DNA from: Acetivibrio clariflavus DSM 19732
GTDB lineage: Bacteria > Bacillota > Clostridia > Acetivibrionales > Acetivibrionaceae
Direction of reading: 5' to 3'
DNA length: 64,000 nt
Assembly: GCF_000237085.1 (NCBI RefSeq)
Contig: NC_016627.1
Location: forward strand, 62,001-126,000
Below, one piece after another: positions 1 to 9,829 of this stretch. Made by a program: the position numbers and the translations under genes. The notes under the pieces were generated by a model, which worked only from the letters and a program-made list of their open reading frames with translations, ran no database searches and was not told the origin of the DNA. How positions within the stretch are numbered: position 1 is the first letter of the stretch; the number at the start of each line of letters is the position of its first letter.

Positions 1-712
1 TTCGTTCTTCCTTCATGTTGTCCAAAACAAGGGTTTCGCCGGTTTCAAGATCTTCAAAAGTAAAGATGGCTCCAGCCGGAATTAATTCTTCAGCCCGGTC
101 TATTATATGAATCAAAACCAGGTCATGCTTTCTATCTGTAATCTTTATATCTTTTATATATCCGTCATCAAGAAAATCCGAAATTACAAAAACTACACTA
201 TGTCTTTTTACTACACGGTTAAAATATTGCAGTGCCTTTGCAAGGTCTGTTCCGGCAGATTCGGGCTCAAAGCTCAATATGTGTTCAATTATGGATAAAA
301 CATGCTTTCTGCCGTTGGATGAAGGAATAAATTTCTCAACCTTGTCAGTAAAGAAAATTACTCCTACTTTGTCATTGTTTTTGCATGCTGAAAAAGCCAG
401 AGTTGCGCTTACTTCAGCAATAAGGTCCTTTTTGTTGCCAAAACTGTTTGAGCGGGACATATCGATTAATAGAAACATATTCAATTCTCTTTCCTCACAA
501 AACTGTTTGACAAAGGCTTTGTTATGACGAGCGGTAACATTCCAGTCAATGTTCCGTACATCATCTCCGGGATAATACTCCCTTATATCATCAAATTCAA
601 TACCTTTGCCTCTAAATCCGGAACGGTATTCACCGGAAAAAATTTCTTCCACTAACTTATTTGATTTTATTTCAACCTGTCTTATTTTTTTAATTAGCTC
701 TTTAGAAACCAT
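1..712 (-). CDS. DUF58 domain protein, C-terminal end cut by window
   Basis: Open frame from an ATG at 712 that runs off the left edge; 237 residues are visible. The N-terminal third carries the DUF58 signature: an RGxGIEFDDIREYxPGDD stretch followed by RNIDWNVTAR (about residues 37-63). A von Willebrand A-like part follows, with a DMSRS motif. DUF58 proteins are usually encoded next to MoxR ATPases and are thought to be their partners in assembly or chaperone-like tasks. Here MoxR ends only 22 bases upstream, so the two are surely co-transcribed. The true C-terminus, and any further operon members, lie outside the window. The family assignment is firm; the cellular role is not known. Confidence 0.85.
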   Translation of the reverse strand, partial: MVSKELIKKIRQVEIKSNKLVEEIFSGEYRSGFRGKGIEFDDIREYYPGDDVRNIDWNVTARHNKAFVKQFCEERELNMFLLIDMSRSNSFGNKKDLIAEVSATLAFSACKNNDKVGVIFFTDKVEKFIPSSNGRKHVLSIIEHILSFEPESAGTDLAKALQYFNRVVKRHSVVFVISDFLDDGYIKDIKITDRKHDLVLIHIIDRAEELIPAGAIFTFEDLETGETLVLDNMKEER

Positions 713-734
713 ACAAAATCCTCTTTCTTTGTTA

Positions 735-1685
735 TCAAGGCAAATTAACCTGTTCCAAAATATTGGCTATTATGTTTTCCGGAGTAATGCTGTCGGCTTC
801 CGCTTCATAGGACAGTAAAATTCTGTGCCTTAAAACATCGTAAGCCATTGCTTTAACATCATCGGGAATAACAAAATTTCTGCCTTTTATGAATGCTCGT
901 CCCTTTGCAGCCTTAATAAGACTTATTGAAGCACGGGGGGAAGCACCGCAGGAGATATATGATGATTCTTCCCTGGTTTTTAAAACAATGTCAAGTACAT
1001 AGTTTTTGATATTTTCATCCACATGAATATTGTCAATTACTTTCTTCAGTCGGAAAATATCTTCCCGGCTTAAAATTTTTCTTATCTCAGGCTGAGAAGA
1101 TTCTTCCGATGTAAAGGCATCTATTATTTTTCTTTCTTCATCTCTGCCGGGATAGTTTATTTTTAATTTAAGCATAAAACGGTCTTGCTGAGCCTCGGGA
1201 AGAGGGTAGGTACCCTGCTGCTCGAGTGGATTCTGGGTAGCAATTACCAAAAAAGGCTTGTCCAAAGGATAGGTTTTTTCGCCTATGGTAACCTGCTTTT
1301 CCTGCATGGCTTCAAGCAAGGCCGATTGAACCTTTGCCGGTGCACGGTTTATTTCATCGGCAAGGATTAAATTGCTGAATATGGGACCTTGTTTTATTAT
1401 AAATTCACCGGTTTTTTGATTGTATATCTCGGTACCCAATATATCTGCCGGCAATAAATCCGGTGTAAATTGGATTCGCTTGAAATCAAGCCCTACAACT
1501 TGAGCTATTGTACTGGCAGTTAATGATTTTGCAAGTCCGGGTACACCTTCTAACAGAATATGGCCGCCTGTCAACAGGCCAATGAGAATTCTGTCAATCA
1601 TATATTCCTGGCCGATTATTACTTTATGTATTTCTTCTTTTAATACCGCAATAATATTTGCTTCCTTTGTGATATCCAAATCCAT
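735..1685 (-). CDS. MoxR family AAA+ ATPase
   Basis: 316 residues, the usual MoxR length. Walker A GVPGLAKS lies at about 47-54 and Walker B ILADEINRAP at about 107-116, followed by the AAA lid region. I chose the ATG at 1685 because GGAGGAG sits 7 bases before it; an in-frame ATG at 1706 lies upstream of that site and is unlikely. MoxR proteins (AAA_3) act with a von Willebrand A or DUF58 partner to mature or remodel protein complexes, and DUF58 follows immediately. The substrate cannot be told from the sequence. Confidence 0.92.
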   Translation of the reverse strand: MDLDITKEANIIAVLKEEIHKVIIGQEYMIDRILIGLLTGGHILLEGVPGLAKSLTASTIAQVVGLDFKRIQFTPDLLPADILGTEIYNQKTGEFIIKQGPIFSNLILADEINRAPAKVQSALLEAMQEKQVTIGEKTYPLDKPFLVIATQNPLEQQGTYPLPEAQQDRFMLKLKINYPGRDEERKIIDAFTSEESSQPEIRKILSREDIFRLKKVIDNIHVDENIKNYVLDIVLKTREESSYISCGASPRASISLIKAAKGRAFIKGRNFVIPDDVKAMAYDVLRHRILLSYEAEADSITPENIIANILEQVNLP

Positions 1686-2111
1686 ATAATAACTCCTCCA
1701 TAACAATGTAAATTACTTTTTTGATAAAATAAATTTTTTTGTATAAACAGGCGATAAAATCTGCCCTATTTGAAGACAATAAAGATTTTACATAGCACTT
1801 AATTTTTCTTGATTCATTATCACATAAATTAGCTTTGTAAAATCCTTCTTAACGTTAAATACCTACTGTAATGTTTTAAAAAATTTATAGGCCTTTTATT
1901 AATATAAAGTTTAACTTCTATAAATTCAATTATGATTCTAAGGAAAAAGTTTTGCATATTTATGAATAAATTGTGAACAATGAACGATAAATGTGAAGGC
2001 ATGCGATTTTATAAGAGGTTGAAATTTTGATAAAGTAAATTTATTATAAGGGTTTGAATACAGCTCTATATGATTGTATATATAAAAAAGAAAAGATGAC
2101 GATTTTAGAAA
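1686..2111. other. Intergenic region with an imperfect inverted repeat
   Basis: No convincing gene. It should hold the promoter of the moxR-DUF58 operon. An inverted repeat is visible at 1784-1796 and 1832-1844 (12 of 13 positions pair) around a 35-base loop. There is no T-run, so a simple terminator is not obvious. Confidence 0.4.
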
Positions 2112-3221
2112 TTAGCTGATAAGAGATTCCATGAGATTTAGTATATCATATCCGGAATTGGGAAGAGAAAGCATCTTTGATTTTTCCCGCATACTCTTAA
2201 GTTTATGGGGGGTATCCAATATTGTATCGATAATTTTTTTAATATCCTTTTCATCATCTATTTTTTCTGCTGCACCATTGCTTGTTAGAAAATAGCAATT
2301 ACGCTCCTCTTGTCCAGGTATCGGAGACATAATTAAAATAGGAAGCTCTTTTACCAATGCTTCAGAAATAGTCATTCCCCCTGGCTTGGTAATGATTAAG
2401 TCTGCTATGTCCATTAAATTATTGACTTCGTTGGTGTAACCTATCAGCAATACATTTTTATTGTAATGATTAATGAAGTTTTGAAGCTGATGCTTTAATT
2501 TTATATTTTTTCCTGTGACAACAATTAGTTGTATATCTCTTTTACATTCAAGGAAAGCAAGAAAAACTTTTTTTATATTACCAAATCCAAGGCTGCCACC
2601 CATGATTAAAACGGTAAATTTGTCCTTTAATCCGTATTTCTCTAAAAGTTTACATCTGGAAGTTTTTTGCAGAAAAACTTTTGAAACCGGAATTCCGTAA
2701 GTATGTATACGGTTTTCAGGTATACCGCATTTAACCATGTCCCGTTTTATATTATCGTGTGCTACTATGTAGGATTCAATGTTATCATGAAACCAAAAAG
2801 GGTGATTGACATAGTCTGTCAAAATACCTATTGAGGGTATATTGATTTTTTTCTCTTTTTTTAAGCATGACACAATTTGTAAAGGAAAGGGATGAGTGCA
2901 AACAATTATAGAGGGATTAAAGTCTTTAATAAGCTTTACCAGTTTATATGAAAAAGCCTTACTTAAAGCATTGCTTAACCTGTTGATATTCTCCATGCGT
3001 TCGGACATCCTGTAAAGAGCACCATAAACACAAGGTATGTTTTTTATAAGACTGAGATACCCATCGACAAATATTTTGTGCACTATCGGATTTACGTATT
3101 TAAATGTATCAATTATTTGAGACCTTGAATCCGGATATCTTTGATCCACATATTCTTTTAAGGCCTCAGCTGCTTTTAAATGACCTGCACCCATTGATAT
3201 TGACAAATATAATACATTCAT
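2112..3221 (-). CDS. Processive diacylglycerol glycosyltransferase-like protein (MGDG synthase/UgtP type, GT28)
   Basis: 369 residues, ATG preceded by GAGGG at 6 bases. The N-terminus MNVLYLSISMGAGHLKAAEAL matches the MGDG_synth domain, including the GAGH loop. The C-terminal half has the GT28 nucleotide-sugar site: a VLIMGGSLGFG segment, then DLIITKPGGMTISEAL and PILIMSPIPGQE. Such enzymes transfer glucose or galactose from a UDP-sugar to diacylglycerol at the inner membrane face, making glycolipids and lipoteichoic acid anchors. The exact sugar and product cannot be read from the sequence. It stands alone, divergent from sleB. Confidence 0.85.
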   Translation of the reverse strand: MNVLYLSISMGAGHLKAAEALKEYVDQRYPDSRSQIIDTFKYVNPIVHKIFVDGYLSLIKNIPCVYGALYRMSERMENINRLSNALSKAFSYKLVKLIKDFNPSIIVCTHPFPLQIVSCLKKEKKINIPSIGILTDYVNHPFWFHDNIESYIVAHDNIKRDMVKCGIPENRIHTYGIPVSKVFLQKTSRCKLLEKYGLKDKFTVLIMGGSLGFGNIKKVFLAFLECKRDIQLIVVTGKNIKLKHQLQNFINHYNKNVLLIGYTNEVNNLMDIADLIITKPGGMTISEALVKELPILIMSPIPGQEERNCYFLTSNGAAEKIDDEKDIKKIIDTILDTPHKLKSMREKSKMLSLPNSGYDILNLMESLIS

Positions 3222-3702
3222 TTTCTTCCCTCAATTGCTACCGTAATAATATTTTTTAATATCTACAATCTTATATTGTATGTGCAATGGATTTATATTA
3301 AGCATTGCATTTTTCAAAGTGTTTAAAGTTTAAGATTATAAAAATTTGAAATTAAACTGCAAAATGTTTTGCATCAAAAATATAAGCCTTTGGCTGCTTA
3401 TTAGTATTTGGAAGTGTTGTGAAATTTATACATGTTTATAATAACAATTATTTTGAAAACAGCATTTTACCAGCAGAGAAAACCGAATTTTAATAGCTGC
3501 ATGAATTTATTGATAGACGAATATTTTCAATAAAAACACAGAAAATAAAAAAGTAACTATGGGAAAAATGGAGTTATTTCAACTATAACGAATTTTATGG
3601 TAAAAGCTGCTGATACAAAGAAATTTTATTCCGAGAACGTCCGGGGCGCAGGCAGATTAAAAGATGGAGTAGGAGTTTAAATTTCGGAAGGAGGAAATCA
3701 TT
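3222..3702. promoter_or_regulatory. Divergent promoter region between glycosyltransferase and sleB
   Basis: 481 bases without a plausible gene, between two divergent start codons, so it must carry both promoters. sleB-ypeB operons are normally read in the forespore by sigma-G, but I could not place a convincing sigma-G -35/-10 pair by eye. A strong site GGAAGGAGG lies just before the sleB TTG. Confidence 0.45.
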
Positions 3703-4398
3703 TTGAGAACTATAAAAGTATTGGCCATCCTTGTAATAGTATTTTCCATAGCCATATCGCTGATTTTTGACGGACAAGTATTTATTGCTCCTATAGCAGA
3801 AAAACTGGCGCCGGGGATGGAAAGCGAAGATGTTATGAAAGTGCAGCAAAGGCTGAAAAACTGGGGATATTACGATGGTAGTATTAGTGGCAAATATGAC
3901 CTGAAGACTTATCTTGCAGTGATGGATTTTCAGCGAGTATACGGTCTTCCTGTGAACGGTATAACTGCAAAGGATACTTTAGAAGCAATGGGCCTTACCA
4001 CCTATGCACAGTCGGGTGCAGCAATGGCAGCTGCCAGCAAGGTAAGCGATGAGCAGCTGTTGGCAAGAGCAATAAACGGAGAAGCCAGAGGTGAAGTTTA
4101 TGAAGGACAGGTGGCAGTTGGAGCGGTTATTTTAAATAGGACTAAAGATCCAAGATTTCCTAAAACAATTGCCGGTGTAATATATCAGCCTGGAGCATTT
4201 ACTGCAGTATCTGATGGACAGATTAACGTTCCTTTGGATCCAAATTCCACAGTTGTAAAAGCTGCAAGGGATGCCTTAAACGGATGGGATCCTACTAACG
4301 GATGCTTATACTATTGGAACCCTGCGACGGCAACCAGTAAATGGATTTGGTCCAGAAAAATCGTTAAAAAAATAGGAAAACACTATTTTGGTATATAA
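3703..4398 (+). CDS. sleB: Spore cortex-lytic enzyme SleB
   Basis: 231 residues from a TTG start with GGAAGGAGG 8 bases before it. A hydrophobic N-terminal segment (about 5-28) serves as signal or anchor. Next come a PG_binding_1 domain (about 35-100, with VQQRLKNWGYYDG) and a Hydrolase_2 (SleB) catalytic domain from about 120 to the end, containing LLARAINGEARGE with the probable catalytic Glu. SleB is a lytic transglycosylase that degrades muramic-lactam cortex during germination. ypeB follows after 14 bases, the standard pairing, since YpeB is needed for SleB stability and localisation. Confidence 0.95.
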   Translation: MRTIKVLAILVIVFSIAISLIFDGQVFIAPIAEKLAPGMESEDVMKVQQRLKNWGYYDGSISGKYDLKTYLAVMDFQRVYGLPVNGITAKDTLEAMGLTTYAQSGAAMAAASKVSDEQLLARAINGEARGEVYEGQVAVGAVILNRTKDPRFPKTIAGVIYQPGAFTAVSDGQINVPLDPNSTVVKAARDALNGWDPTNGCLYYWNPATATSKWIWSRKIVKKIGKHYFGI

Positions 4399-4412
4399 GA
4401 GGTGTATAATGT

Positions 4413-5804
4413 ATGAGTATAAGAGAAAAGTTACTGGATTTTAAAAGACGTTTATCCGACAGAAAAATGTATAGTATAGTGCTTGTAGTAATTGCTTTAA
4501 TAGCATCATGGGGTATATACCAATACAAGCATGCTGCAGATTTGAGGCAGGAACTGGACAATCAGTATAATCGTGCTTTTTACGATATGGCGGGATACGT
4601 AAATAATGTTGAGGTACTGCTTATTAAATCATTAATAAGCTCTTCACCGACCAGGACCGCTGCGACGTTGCAGGAAGCTTGGAGGCAGGCAAATTTGGCA
4701 CAGACAAACTTAGGGCAACTGCCCGTATCGCAGCAGGTTTTGGCAAATACATCAAAATTTTTAACACAGGTTGGGGATCTTGCTTATTCCATCAACCATC
4801 AAAGTATGGAAGGGAAAAAACTTACAGAGGAGCAGTACCAGCTTATTGAAAAACTTCACGGATATTCCGTTTCACTGAGGCAAAGCTTGAATGATTTACA
4901 AAATCAATTGTCATCGGGAAGACTTAAATGGGGAGAGCTTGCAAAAAAGGGTACAAAACTGTTTCAAAAAACTTCTTCTCAAATGCCGAGTCAACAGTTT
5001 GAGAATATTGACAAAACATTCCAGGATTATCCAACACTTATTTACGACGGGCCTTTCTCAGATCACTTAACCTCTGTTGAACCTAAAGGACTTACAGGGG
5101 ACAATATTAGTTCTGAGCAGGCCAAACAAAGTGTTATAAATTTTTTTGGGAAAGACAAGGTTGAAGCAGTGACGGATATAGGCAAGGATGATTCCAGCAT
5201 CATCAAAACCTATAGTTTCAGTGTTAAATTTAAGAATGCACCAAAGGAGCAGGAAGCTAAAATTGATGTTACTCAAAAGGGAGGACATATTTTATGGATG
5301 CTCTATAACAGGCCTGTCAATGAGGAAAAAATTAATATGGATCAGGCAAAAGAATTAGGCAGGAAGTTTTTGGAGCAACACGGATATAAAAATATGGTAG
5401 ATACTTACTATCTTAAAGAGGACGGTACAGCGGTAATAAACTATGCTTATAAGCAGAACGATGTTGTTGTATATCCCGATTTGATAAAAGTGAAAGTAGC
5501 ACTGGATAATGGAGAAATAGTCGGATTTGAAAGCAAAGGTTATCTTTCATCCCATTGTGAGAGAAATATTCCAACTCCTAAATTAACCATGGAGGAAGCC
5601 CGGGCATTAATTACCTCCAGAATGGAAATTTTAAGTTCAGGGCTTGCGATAATACCTACAGATTATAAAACAGAACTATTTACTTATGAGTTTAAAGGCA
5701 AGCTAAACGACAGGGATTTCCTGGTCTATATAAATGCAGAAACCGGAAAAGAGGAAAAGATTTTGTTGATTATAGACACTCCTAACGGCATACTTACAAT
5801 GTAG
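4413..5804 (+). CDS. ypeB: Germination protein YpeB
   Basis: 463 residues, close to the family length. One N-terminal transmembrane helix lies at about 21-38. A helical middle part follows, then repeated PepSY-type domains in the C-terminal half (about 205-460; segments such as ISSEQAKQSVINFFG and MDQAKELGRKFLEQHG). YpeB is deposited in the spore with SleB and controls its activity; each protein depends on the other. AAGAGG precedes the ATG. The gene ends shortly before a clear terminator at 5852-5881, which closes the two-gene operon. Confidence 0.95.
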   Translation: MSIREKLLDFKRRLSDRKMYSIVLVVIALIASWGIYQYKHAADLRQELDNQYNRAFYDMAGYVNNVEVLLIKSLISSSPTRTAATLQEAWRQANLAQTNLGQLPVSQQVLANTSKFLTQVGDLAYSINHQSMEGKKLTEEQYQLIEKLHGYSVSLRQSLNDLQNQLSSGRLKWGELAKKGTKLFQKTSSQMPSQQFENIDKTFQDYPTLIYDGPFSDHLTSVEPKGLTGDNISSEQAKQSVINFFGKDKVEAVTDIGKDDSSIIKTYSFSVKFKNAPKEQEAKIDVTQKGGHILWMLYNRPVNEEKINMDQAKELGRKFLEQHGYKNMVDTYYLKEDGTAVINYAYKQNDVVVYPDLIKVKVALDNGEIVGFESKGYLSSHCERNIPTPKLTMEEARALITSRMEILSSGLAIIPTDYKTELFTYEFKGKLNDRDFLVYINAETGKEEKILLIIDTPNGILTM

Positions 5805-5851
5805 GATTAATGGATTGATTGCGAAAAAAATTTTTATTATAATATTATCAA

Positions 5852-5881
5852 GTAAGGGGCTTTATGCCCCGTTTTATTTTT
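5852..5881 (+). terminator. Terminator of sleB-ypeB
   Basis: A GGGGC/GCCCC stem (5856-5860, 5866-5870) with a 5-base TTTAT loop is followed by GTTTTATTTTT. Confidence 0.85.
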
Positions 5882-6105
5882 CGCATATACAACAAAATTG
5901 TATTTGTCGGTGAAAATCCGGAATAGTTAATTGCCGGAAAGCCGGGCAGATAGTTCCGGTGTATTTCATTAATATGGAGTACTTAAGCGGAAGGATAAAG
6001 TAATTTTCCCACATTGGAGCGAGTAAAAATGTATACTGTAATATAAAAGTTAATTTTGCCGTATTGTCAAAAAGAATTAATATTTCTATGTAAGGGGGAT
6101 AAGAA
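5882..6105 (+). promoter_or_regulatory. Structured leader candidate upstream of the CPBP protease gene
   Basis: No gene. Several G/C-rich blocks stand out in AT-rich DNA: GGTGAAAATCCGG at about 5909, then a GCCGGAAAGCCGGGCAGA stretch and a TTCCGGTG block, which can pair with one another (TCCGG with CCGGA). The GGTGAAAATCCGG block resembles part of the cobalamin riboswitch core, but the rest of that consensus (CCACTG, the full B12 box) is missing. A GGGGG site precedes the ATG at 6106. Confidence 0.3.
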
Positions 6106-7185
6106 ATGGAAGAAAAACCGAGAATTAATAATGATAACCTTGAATTGATAAATGAAAAAAAAGATTATTTTAGAAAACCCTCTCTTTGGCAAGTTGGTGC
6201 TCTTTTTTCGTTTGTTGTAATTATTTTCTTGTATTTGGGGGCACGCCTTCAAAAGTGGAACGTAAATTATGGTTTGTTTCTAAGTGAAGTAGGGTTGATA
6301 TTTTTACCTCCTGTTCTGTTTTTAATTATTTTCAAATTTGATGTAAAGAAAGTTCTGAGAATTAATAAGCCTGGATTTCTGAATTTAATTTTGATTTTCG
6401 GTATTATGATATTTTCATTACCGGTTATAGGTGTTTTGAATTTGTTAAACTTTTGGATAATTAAGCAAATATTTGGGAGGTATGAAATTTTTCAGGTGCC
6501 TCTTTCTACTGAATCCTGGGGACTTTTAGTAGGAATTCTTATTATAGGAGTTCTAGCAGGGATTTGTGAAGAAACTCTTTTTAGGGGGGTTATCCAAAGA
6601 GGGCTTGAAAGGTTTGGAGCAGCAAAGTCAATACTTATTACTGCTGTTTTGTTTGGACTTATGCATATGGACTTTCAGAGGTTTTTGGGAACTTTTCTTT
6701 TGGGTGCGTTGTTTGGATACTTGACCTATAAAAGCAACTCAATATTTAGCAGTATGTTTGCACATTTTGCCAACAATTCCATAGCGGTGTGTTTGATGTA
6801 TGCTTCACTTAAAGCGAATGAGTTTTTGAAGCAAAGCGGTGTAAATGGAATTGATAGTGTTGAAAAAATAAGCAATGGAGACATCTTTGAAACTCTTGCT
6901 TCAATGAGTCGAATAGAAATTATAGGCTTTATAGTTGTGTATGCTATTATATTTTGTTTTTCAGCTATATGGCTTTATTTACTTCTTCGTTTTTTTGCTA
7001 AGCATAACAGCAATAGAGAGACAGAGGTACCAAGAGATGAAAGGCCCATTCCGGTACGCCAGCTTGTTTCATTTATACCCGGTCTTCTTTTAATACTGTT
7101 TTATGATGTTATTGATATACTGAGAATGGGAAACATAATAGATCAGTCAACGATGGAGCAAATATTAAGGTCTATAGGATTATAG
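6106..7185 (+). CDS. CPBP family intramembrane metalloprotease
   Basis: 359 residues with about eight hydrophobic segments. The CPBP (Abi/Rce1-like) motifs are all present: EExxxR as CEETLFRG at 154-161 (E155, E156, R160), the HMDF motif (H187) and the third motif with H220 in FAHFANN. Bacterial members cleave or process membrane or peptide substrates; some protect against bacteriocins, others act in regulation. Nothing in the neighbourhood reveals its substrate. The N-terminus is long and charged before the first helix. Confidence 0.9.
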   Translation: MEEKPRINNDNLELINEKKDYFRKPSLWQVGALFSFVVIIFLYLGARLQKWNVNYGLFLSEVGLIFLPPVLFLIIFKFDVKKVLRINKPGFLNLILIFGIMIFSLPVIGVLNLLNFWIIKQIFGRYEIFQVPLSTESWGLLVGILIIGVLAGICEETLFRGVIQRGLERFGAAKSILITAVLFGLMHMDFQRFLGTFLLGALFGYLTYKSNSIFSSMFAHFANNSIAVCLMYASLKANEFLKQSGVNGIDSVEKISNGDIFETLASMSRIEIIGFIVVYAIIFCFSAIWLYLLLRFFAKHNSNRETEVPRDERPIPVRQLVSFIPGLLLILFYDVIDILRMGNIIDQSTMEQILRSIGL

Positions 7186-7449
7186 TATTACACTTTTTGA
7201 AATGAGCTCATTTTTAATGTTTTGCAAGTTTGAAGCTGTGATAAATCAAGAGGTGTGTTATTATGTTTTCTGTAGAACTGAAAACCCTAAATACATTGTG
7301 TTTCTATAGTTTAGAGCTTACTTTCAATTCATTTTGCTTTATAAAATAATATTGTTTGCTACTGAATAAATTAAAAAAATTCTTGTTACAATAACATAAA
7401 TTTTAAAATGCAATAGTAAAAAAACTTATGTCTCAAAATTATAATTTAG

Positions 7450-8493
7450 TTAGAGATTTTTTGAGACAGCTTTATCCGTTCTTTTTAACATACGTATATC
7501 CTCGCCTGCAAATTTAAATAAATCAAAACTTCCAATTATTCGGGAAGCTACTCTTTCGTCGTAATATTCATGAAGTTTACTCACGCCCATATTTGTTGCG
7601 ATTATAGTTTTACAGGGGCTTTGAAGATTTTTATCATACCTTGAGTTTAATATATTTAAAAGCTCTGCATACCTTGCAGCAGAAGGCGACTCGGTACCGA
7701 GATCGTCAATTATTAACAGTTCGACATCAAATATATTGTCATAGGTTGAATCTTCATATTCAGTTTCTTTGAAACTTCTAAGCTTATATTCGTTTATGGT
7801 ATTAAAAAGGGATGGAGCTGTTTGATATAAAACTGTTCTACCTCTGTTTATCAATTCTGCAGCTATACAATTTATCATGAAGGTTTTTCCCACACCTGTC
7901 GGACCGCAGAAGAACAAATTTTTGTTGTCTGGGGAGTCAATGTTTTCAATAAATTCAATGGCCCGTTCTTTAATCTTTAAAATATTCTCCCTTGGAGATA
8001 TTCTTATACCGTATTTTGCTTCATCCACCACATCGGGATAATAATTTTCGTTAAACATTGAAAAATTTTCATATAAAGCAAGTTTCAGATTTGATTGATT
8101 ATATAGGCAATTTATATATTTTTGCTTATAGCAAGAGCACTTTTCCGTATATCCTAAATTGCTTACAAAGCCAGTGTCCTTACACAGATTGCAGTTATAT
8201 TTAGGCTCAAGATAATTGGAAGGATACGAAAATTTATTAAGCAGCAGTGCCTTTTTACTCTTTAAACTTTCAATTTTATCACGCAGTTCATTAACCAAAG
8301 AATCGGCAGTATTTGAATCCTGTAAAATCATCTTGGTATATTTTATTCCCATCAATTGAATTTCGTTGTCAATCTGTTCTATTTCAGGTATCTTTGAATA
8401 CACTTCTTTTTTTCTAAGCATTACTTCATCATGTATTTCTTTTTGCCTTTTGTCATATTCATTTTGGATTTGAATATGTATGTTCTTGTACAT
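7450..8493 (-). CDS. dnaI: Primosomal helicase loader DnaI/DnaC-like ATPase
   Basis: 347 residues, ATG 4 bases after GGAGG. The N-terminal half is helical with a cysteine cluster of zinc-finger type (CNLCKDTGFV and CSCYK, about 118-142), as in Bacillus DnaI. The AAA+ part has Walker A GPTGVGKT and Walker B ELLIIDDLGTE. DnaI loads the replicative helicase DnaC onto DNA together with DnaD and DnaB. A DnaD-domain gene lies just upstream on the same strand, 67 bases away, which supports a replication-restart operon. Confidence 0.92.
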   Translation of the reverse strand: MYKNIHIQIQNEYDKRQKEIHDEVMLRKKEVYSKIPEIEQIDNEIQLMGIKYTKMILQDSNTADSLVNELRDKIESLKSKKALLLNKFSYPSNYLEPKYNCNLCKDTGFVSNLGYTEKCSCYKQKYINCLYNQSNLKLALYENFSMFNENYYPDVVDEAKYGIRISPRENILKIKERAIEFIENIDSPDNKNLFFCGPTGVGKTFMINCIAAELINRGRTVLYQTAPSLFNTINEYKLRSFKETEYEDSTYDNIFDVELLIIDDLGTESPSAARYAELLNILNSRYDKNLQSPCKTIIATNMGVSKLHEYYDERVASRIIGSFDLFKFAGEDIRMLKRTDKAVSKNL

Positions 8494-8560
8494 AAGACCT
8501 CCTGATATTCATACGCTTATGTTTTTTAAGCATAAGCCCAAAAGTTGTTTTTAGCCAAAG

Positions 8561-9541
8561 TTAAGCATTTTCATATAGGCTGTCAAGATATTCTTCATCA
8601 TACTTTCTTTGCTCGAAATTACCCTGTTGCGGCGCACTTGATGCAGGGACAGACACTTCTTGACGTTTTGATGAATTTTTCTTTCTTTTTGCATCGTACA
8701 TTAATATTTCCTCTTTGGTTTTTAAACCATGGTTATACCAATCGGTGATGATACTGTTTATGTAATTAAAGTTTGGGTTTGATTTGGCTGTTGTTTTTCT
8801 CAGTGCAAGTTCAATAATATCAAAATCATACTTATAATCCATAACCCACTTTTCTACATAGGCATCTTCATATTCTGTCAGATTTCTTCCGAGCTTTAAT
8901 TTTTTAATTATAGCACCGCGAACATCCTTGAACTTTTTTTGTTCCATAGAGTAATTGTCAAGGTCAAAGGCATTACGGATATTCCTGCTTTTCCAGCTTT
9001 CTGCCACTTTTTCTATGTAACTCTTGATAAGTCCTTTTTGGTCAAAACAGTACTGGAATAAAGCCAACATTACATCTTCATCAAACTGGTACTTGTCAAA
9101 CCAAGCGTCAATATCGGTATACCAGGAAGGAGACATTACTCCCTGGAAAAAAGAATTATTTATCGTATAAATAATCTCGTTACGCTTTTTATTCTTTTCA
9201 CAATTATTAACTGCTTCTTCAGGAGAAGATGTAGTTTTAAGACGATACATTTTCTTAATTTCTTTTTCTTTTAAATCATGTAAAACAATGCCATCCATCT
9301 TCCATGTAAGTACCCCTAAATTTTCGAGATTCGCTAAACACTCTTTAACTTTATCCACTTCCATACCTAAGCTTTTTGCGAACTCTTCTACTGTAGCATT
9401 TTTGCCGTACTTGCTTAAAAAGAGACAATATATGTATACTTTCAAACTTTCCGGGTTCATTGATGGCATATATTCGGTAATAAAAATATCAGGAATTAAA
9501 GTGTCGGAATAAAGAATTGTTTTATAAGCTTCAAAAAACAT
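8561..9541 (-). CDS. DnaD domain primosomal protein
   Basis: 326 residues, ATG preceded by GGGGGAG at 7 bases. The N-terminal winged-helix-like part (about 1-90) is followed by two DnaD/DnaB_2 helical domains. The second (about 195-275) ends in the family motif NPNFNYINSIITDWYNHGLKT, a version of the YxxxIxxxWxxxG motif important for DNA binding. The tail is low-complexity and charged. It acts before DnaI in helicase loading at origins or stalled forks. In clostridia one protein of this type often replaces both Bacillus DnaB and DnaD; I cannot say which it corresponds to. Confidence 0.88.
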   Translation of the reverse strand: MFFEAYKTILYSDTLIPDIFITEYMPSMNPESLKVYIYCLFLSKYGKNATVEEFAKSLGMEVDKVKECLANLENLGVLTWKMDGIVLHDLKEKEIKKMYRLKTTSSPEEAVNNCEKNKKRNEIIYTINNSFFQGVMSPSWYTDIDAWFDKYQFDEDVMLALFQYCFDQKGLIKSYIEKVAESWKSRNIRNAFDLDNYSMEQKKFKDVRGAIIKKLKLGRNLTEYEDAYVEKWVMDYKYDFDIIELALRKTTAKSNPNFNYINSIITDWYNHGLKTKEEILMYDAKRKKNSSKRQEVSVPASSAPQQGNFEQRKYDEEYLDSLYENA

Positions 9542-9778
9542 TACTACACTCCCCCTATTATAGTTTGGGAAAATTTTCAGTTTTCAAGAATAATCTTATA
9601 AATTGAAAACGATTTTATTATATCATATAACTTTGACAAATTGCAGAAATAATAAACCTCATTTATCGTATCCATTCCATGTATTCTGAACCTTAAACGA
9701 ATTATTTCAATGTTTCTGTAAATATATTTTAATACTTTTGATTAATATTGAAAGGATAAAAAATAGAAAATAATGTAG

Positions 9779-9807
9779 TTGATTTTTTTTGTAATATATA
9801 TTATTAT
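9779..9807 (+). promoter_or_regulatory. Probable sigma-A promoter of tRNA-Arg(ACG)
   Basis: TTGATT at 9779-9784 and TATTAT at 9802-9807 are separated by 17 bases and lie 22 bases before the tRNA. The surrounding DNA is very AT-rich, so chance matches are possible. Confidence 0.5.
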
Positions 9808-9829
9808 ATTATATGTTCGATTTACGGAT

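Noticed and set aside
3400-3702. Sigma-G promoter for sleB-ypeB
   Set aside because: Expected from biology, but no -35/-10 pair with the right spacing could be placed by eye with confidence.
7242-7350. A 28-codon frame with GAGGTG before an ATG at 7264, between the CPBP gene and dnaI
   Set aside because: Unremarkable composition, no neighbour relation and no motif; a chance ribosome site in AT-rich DNA is more likely.
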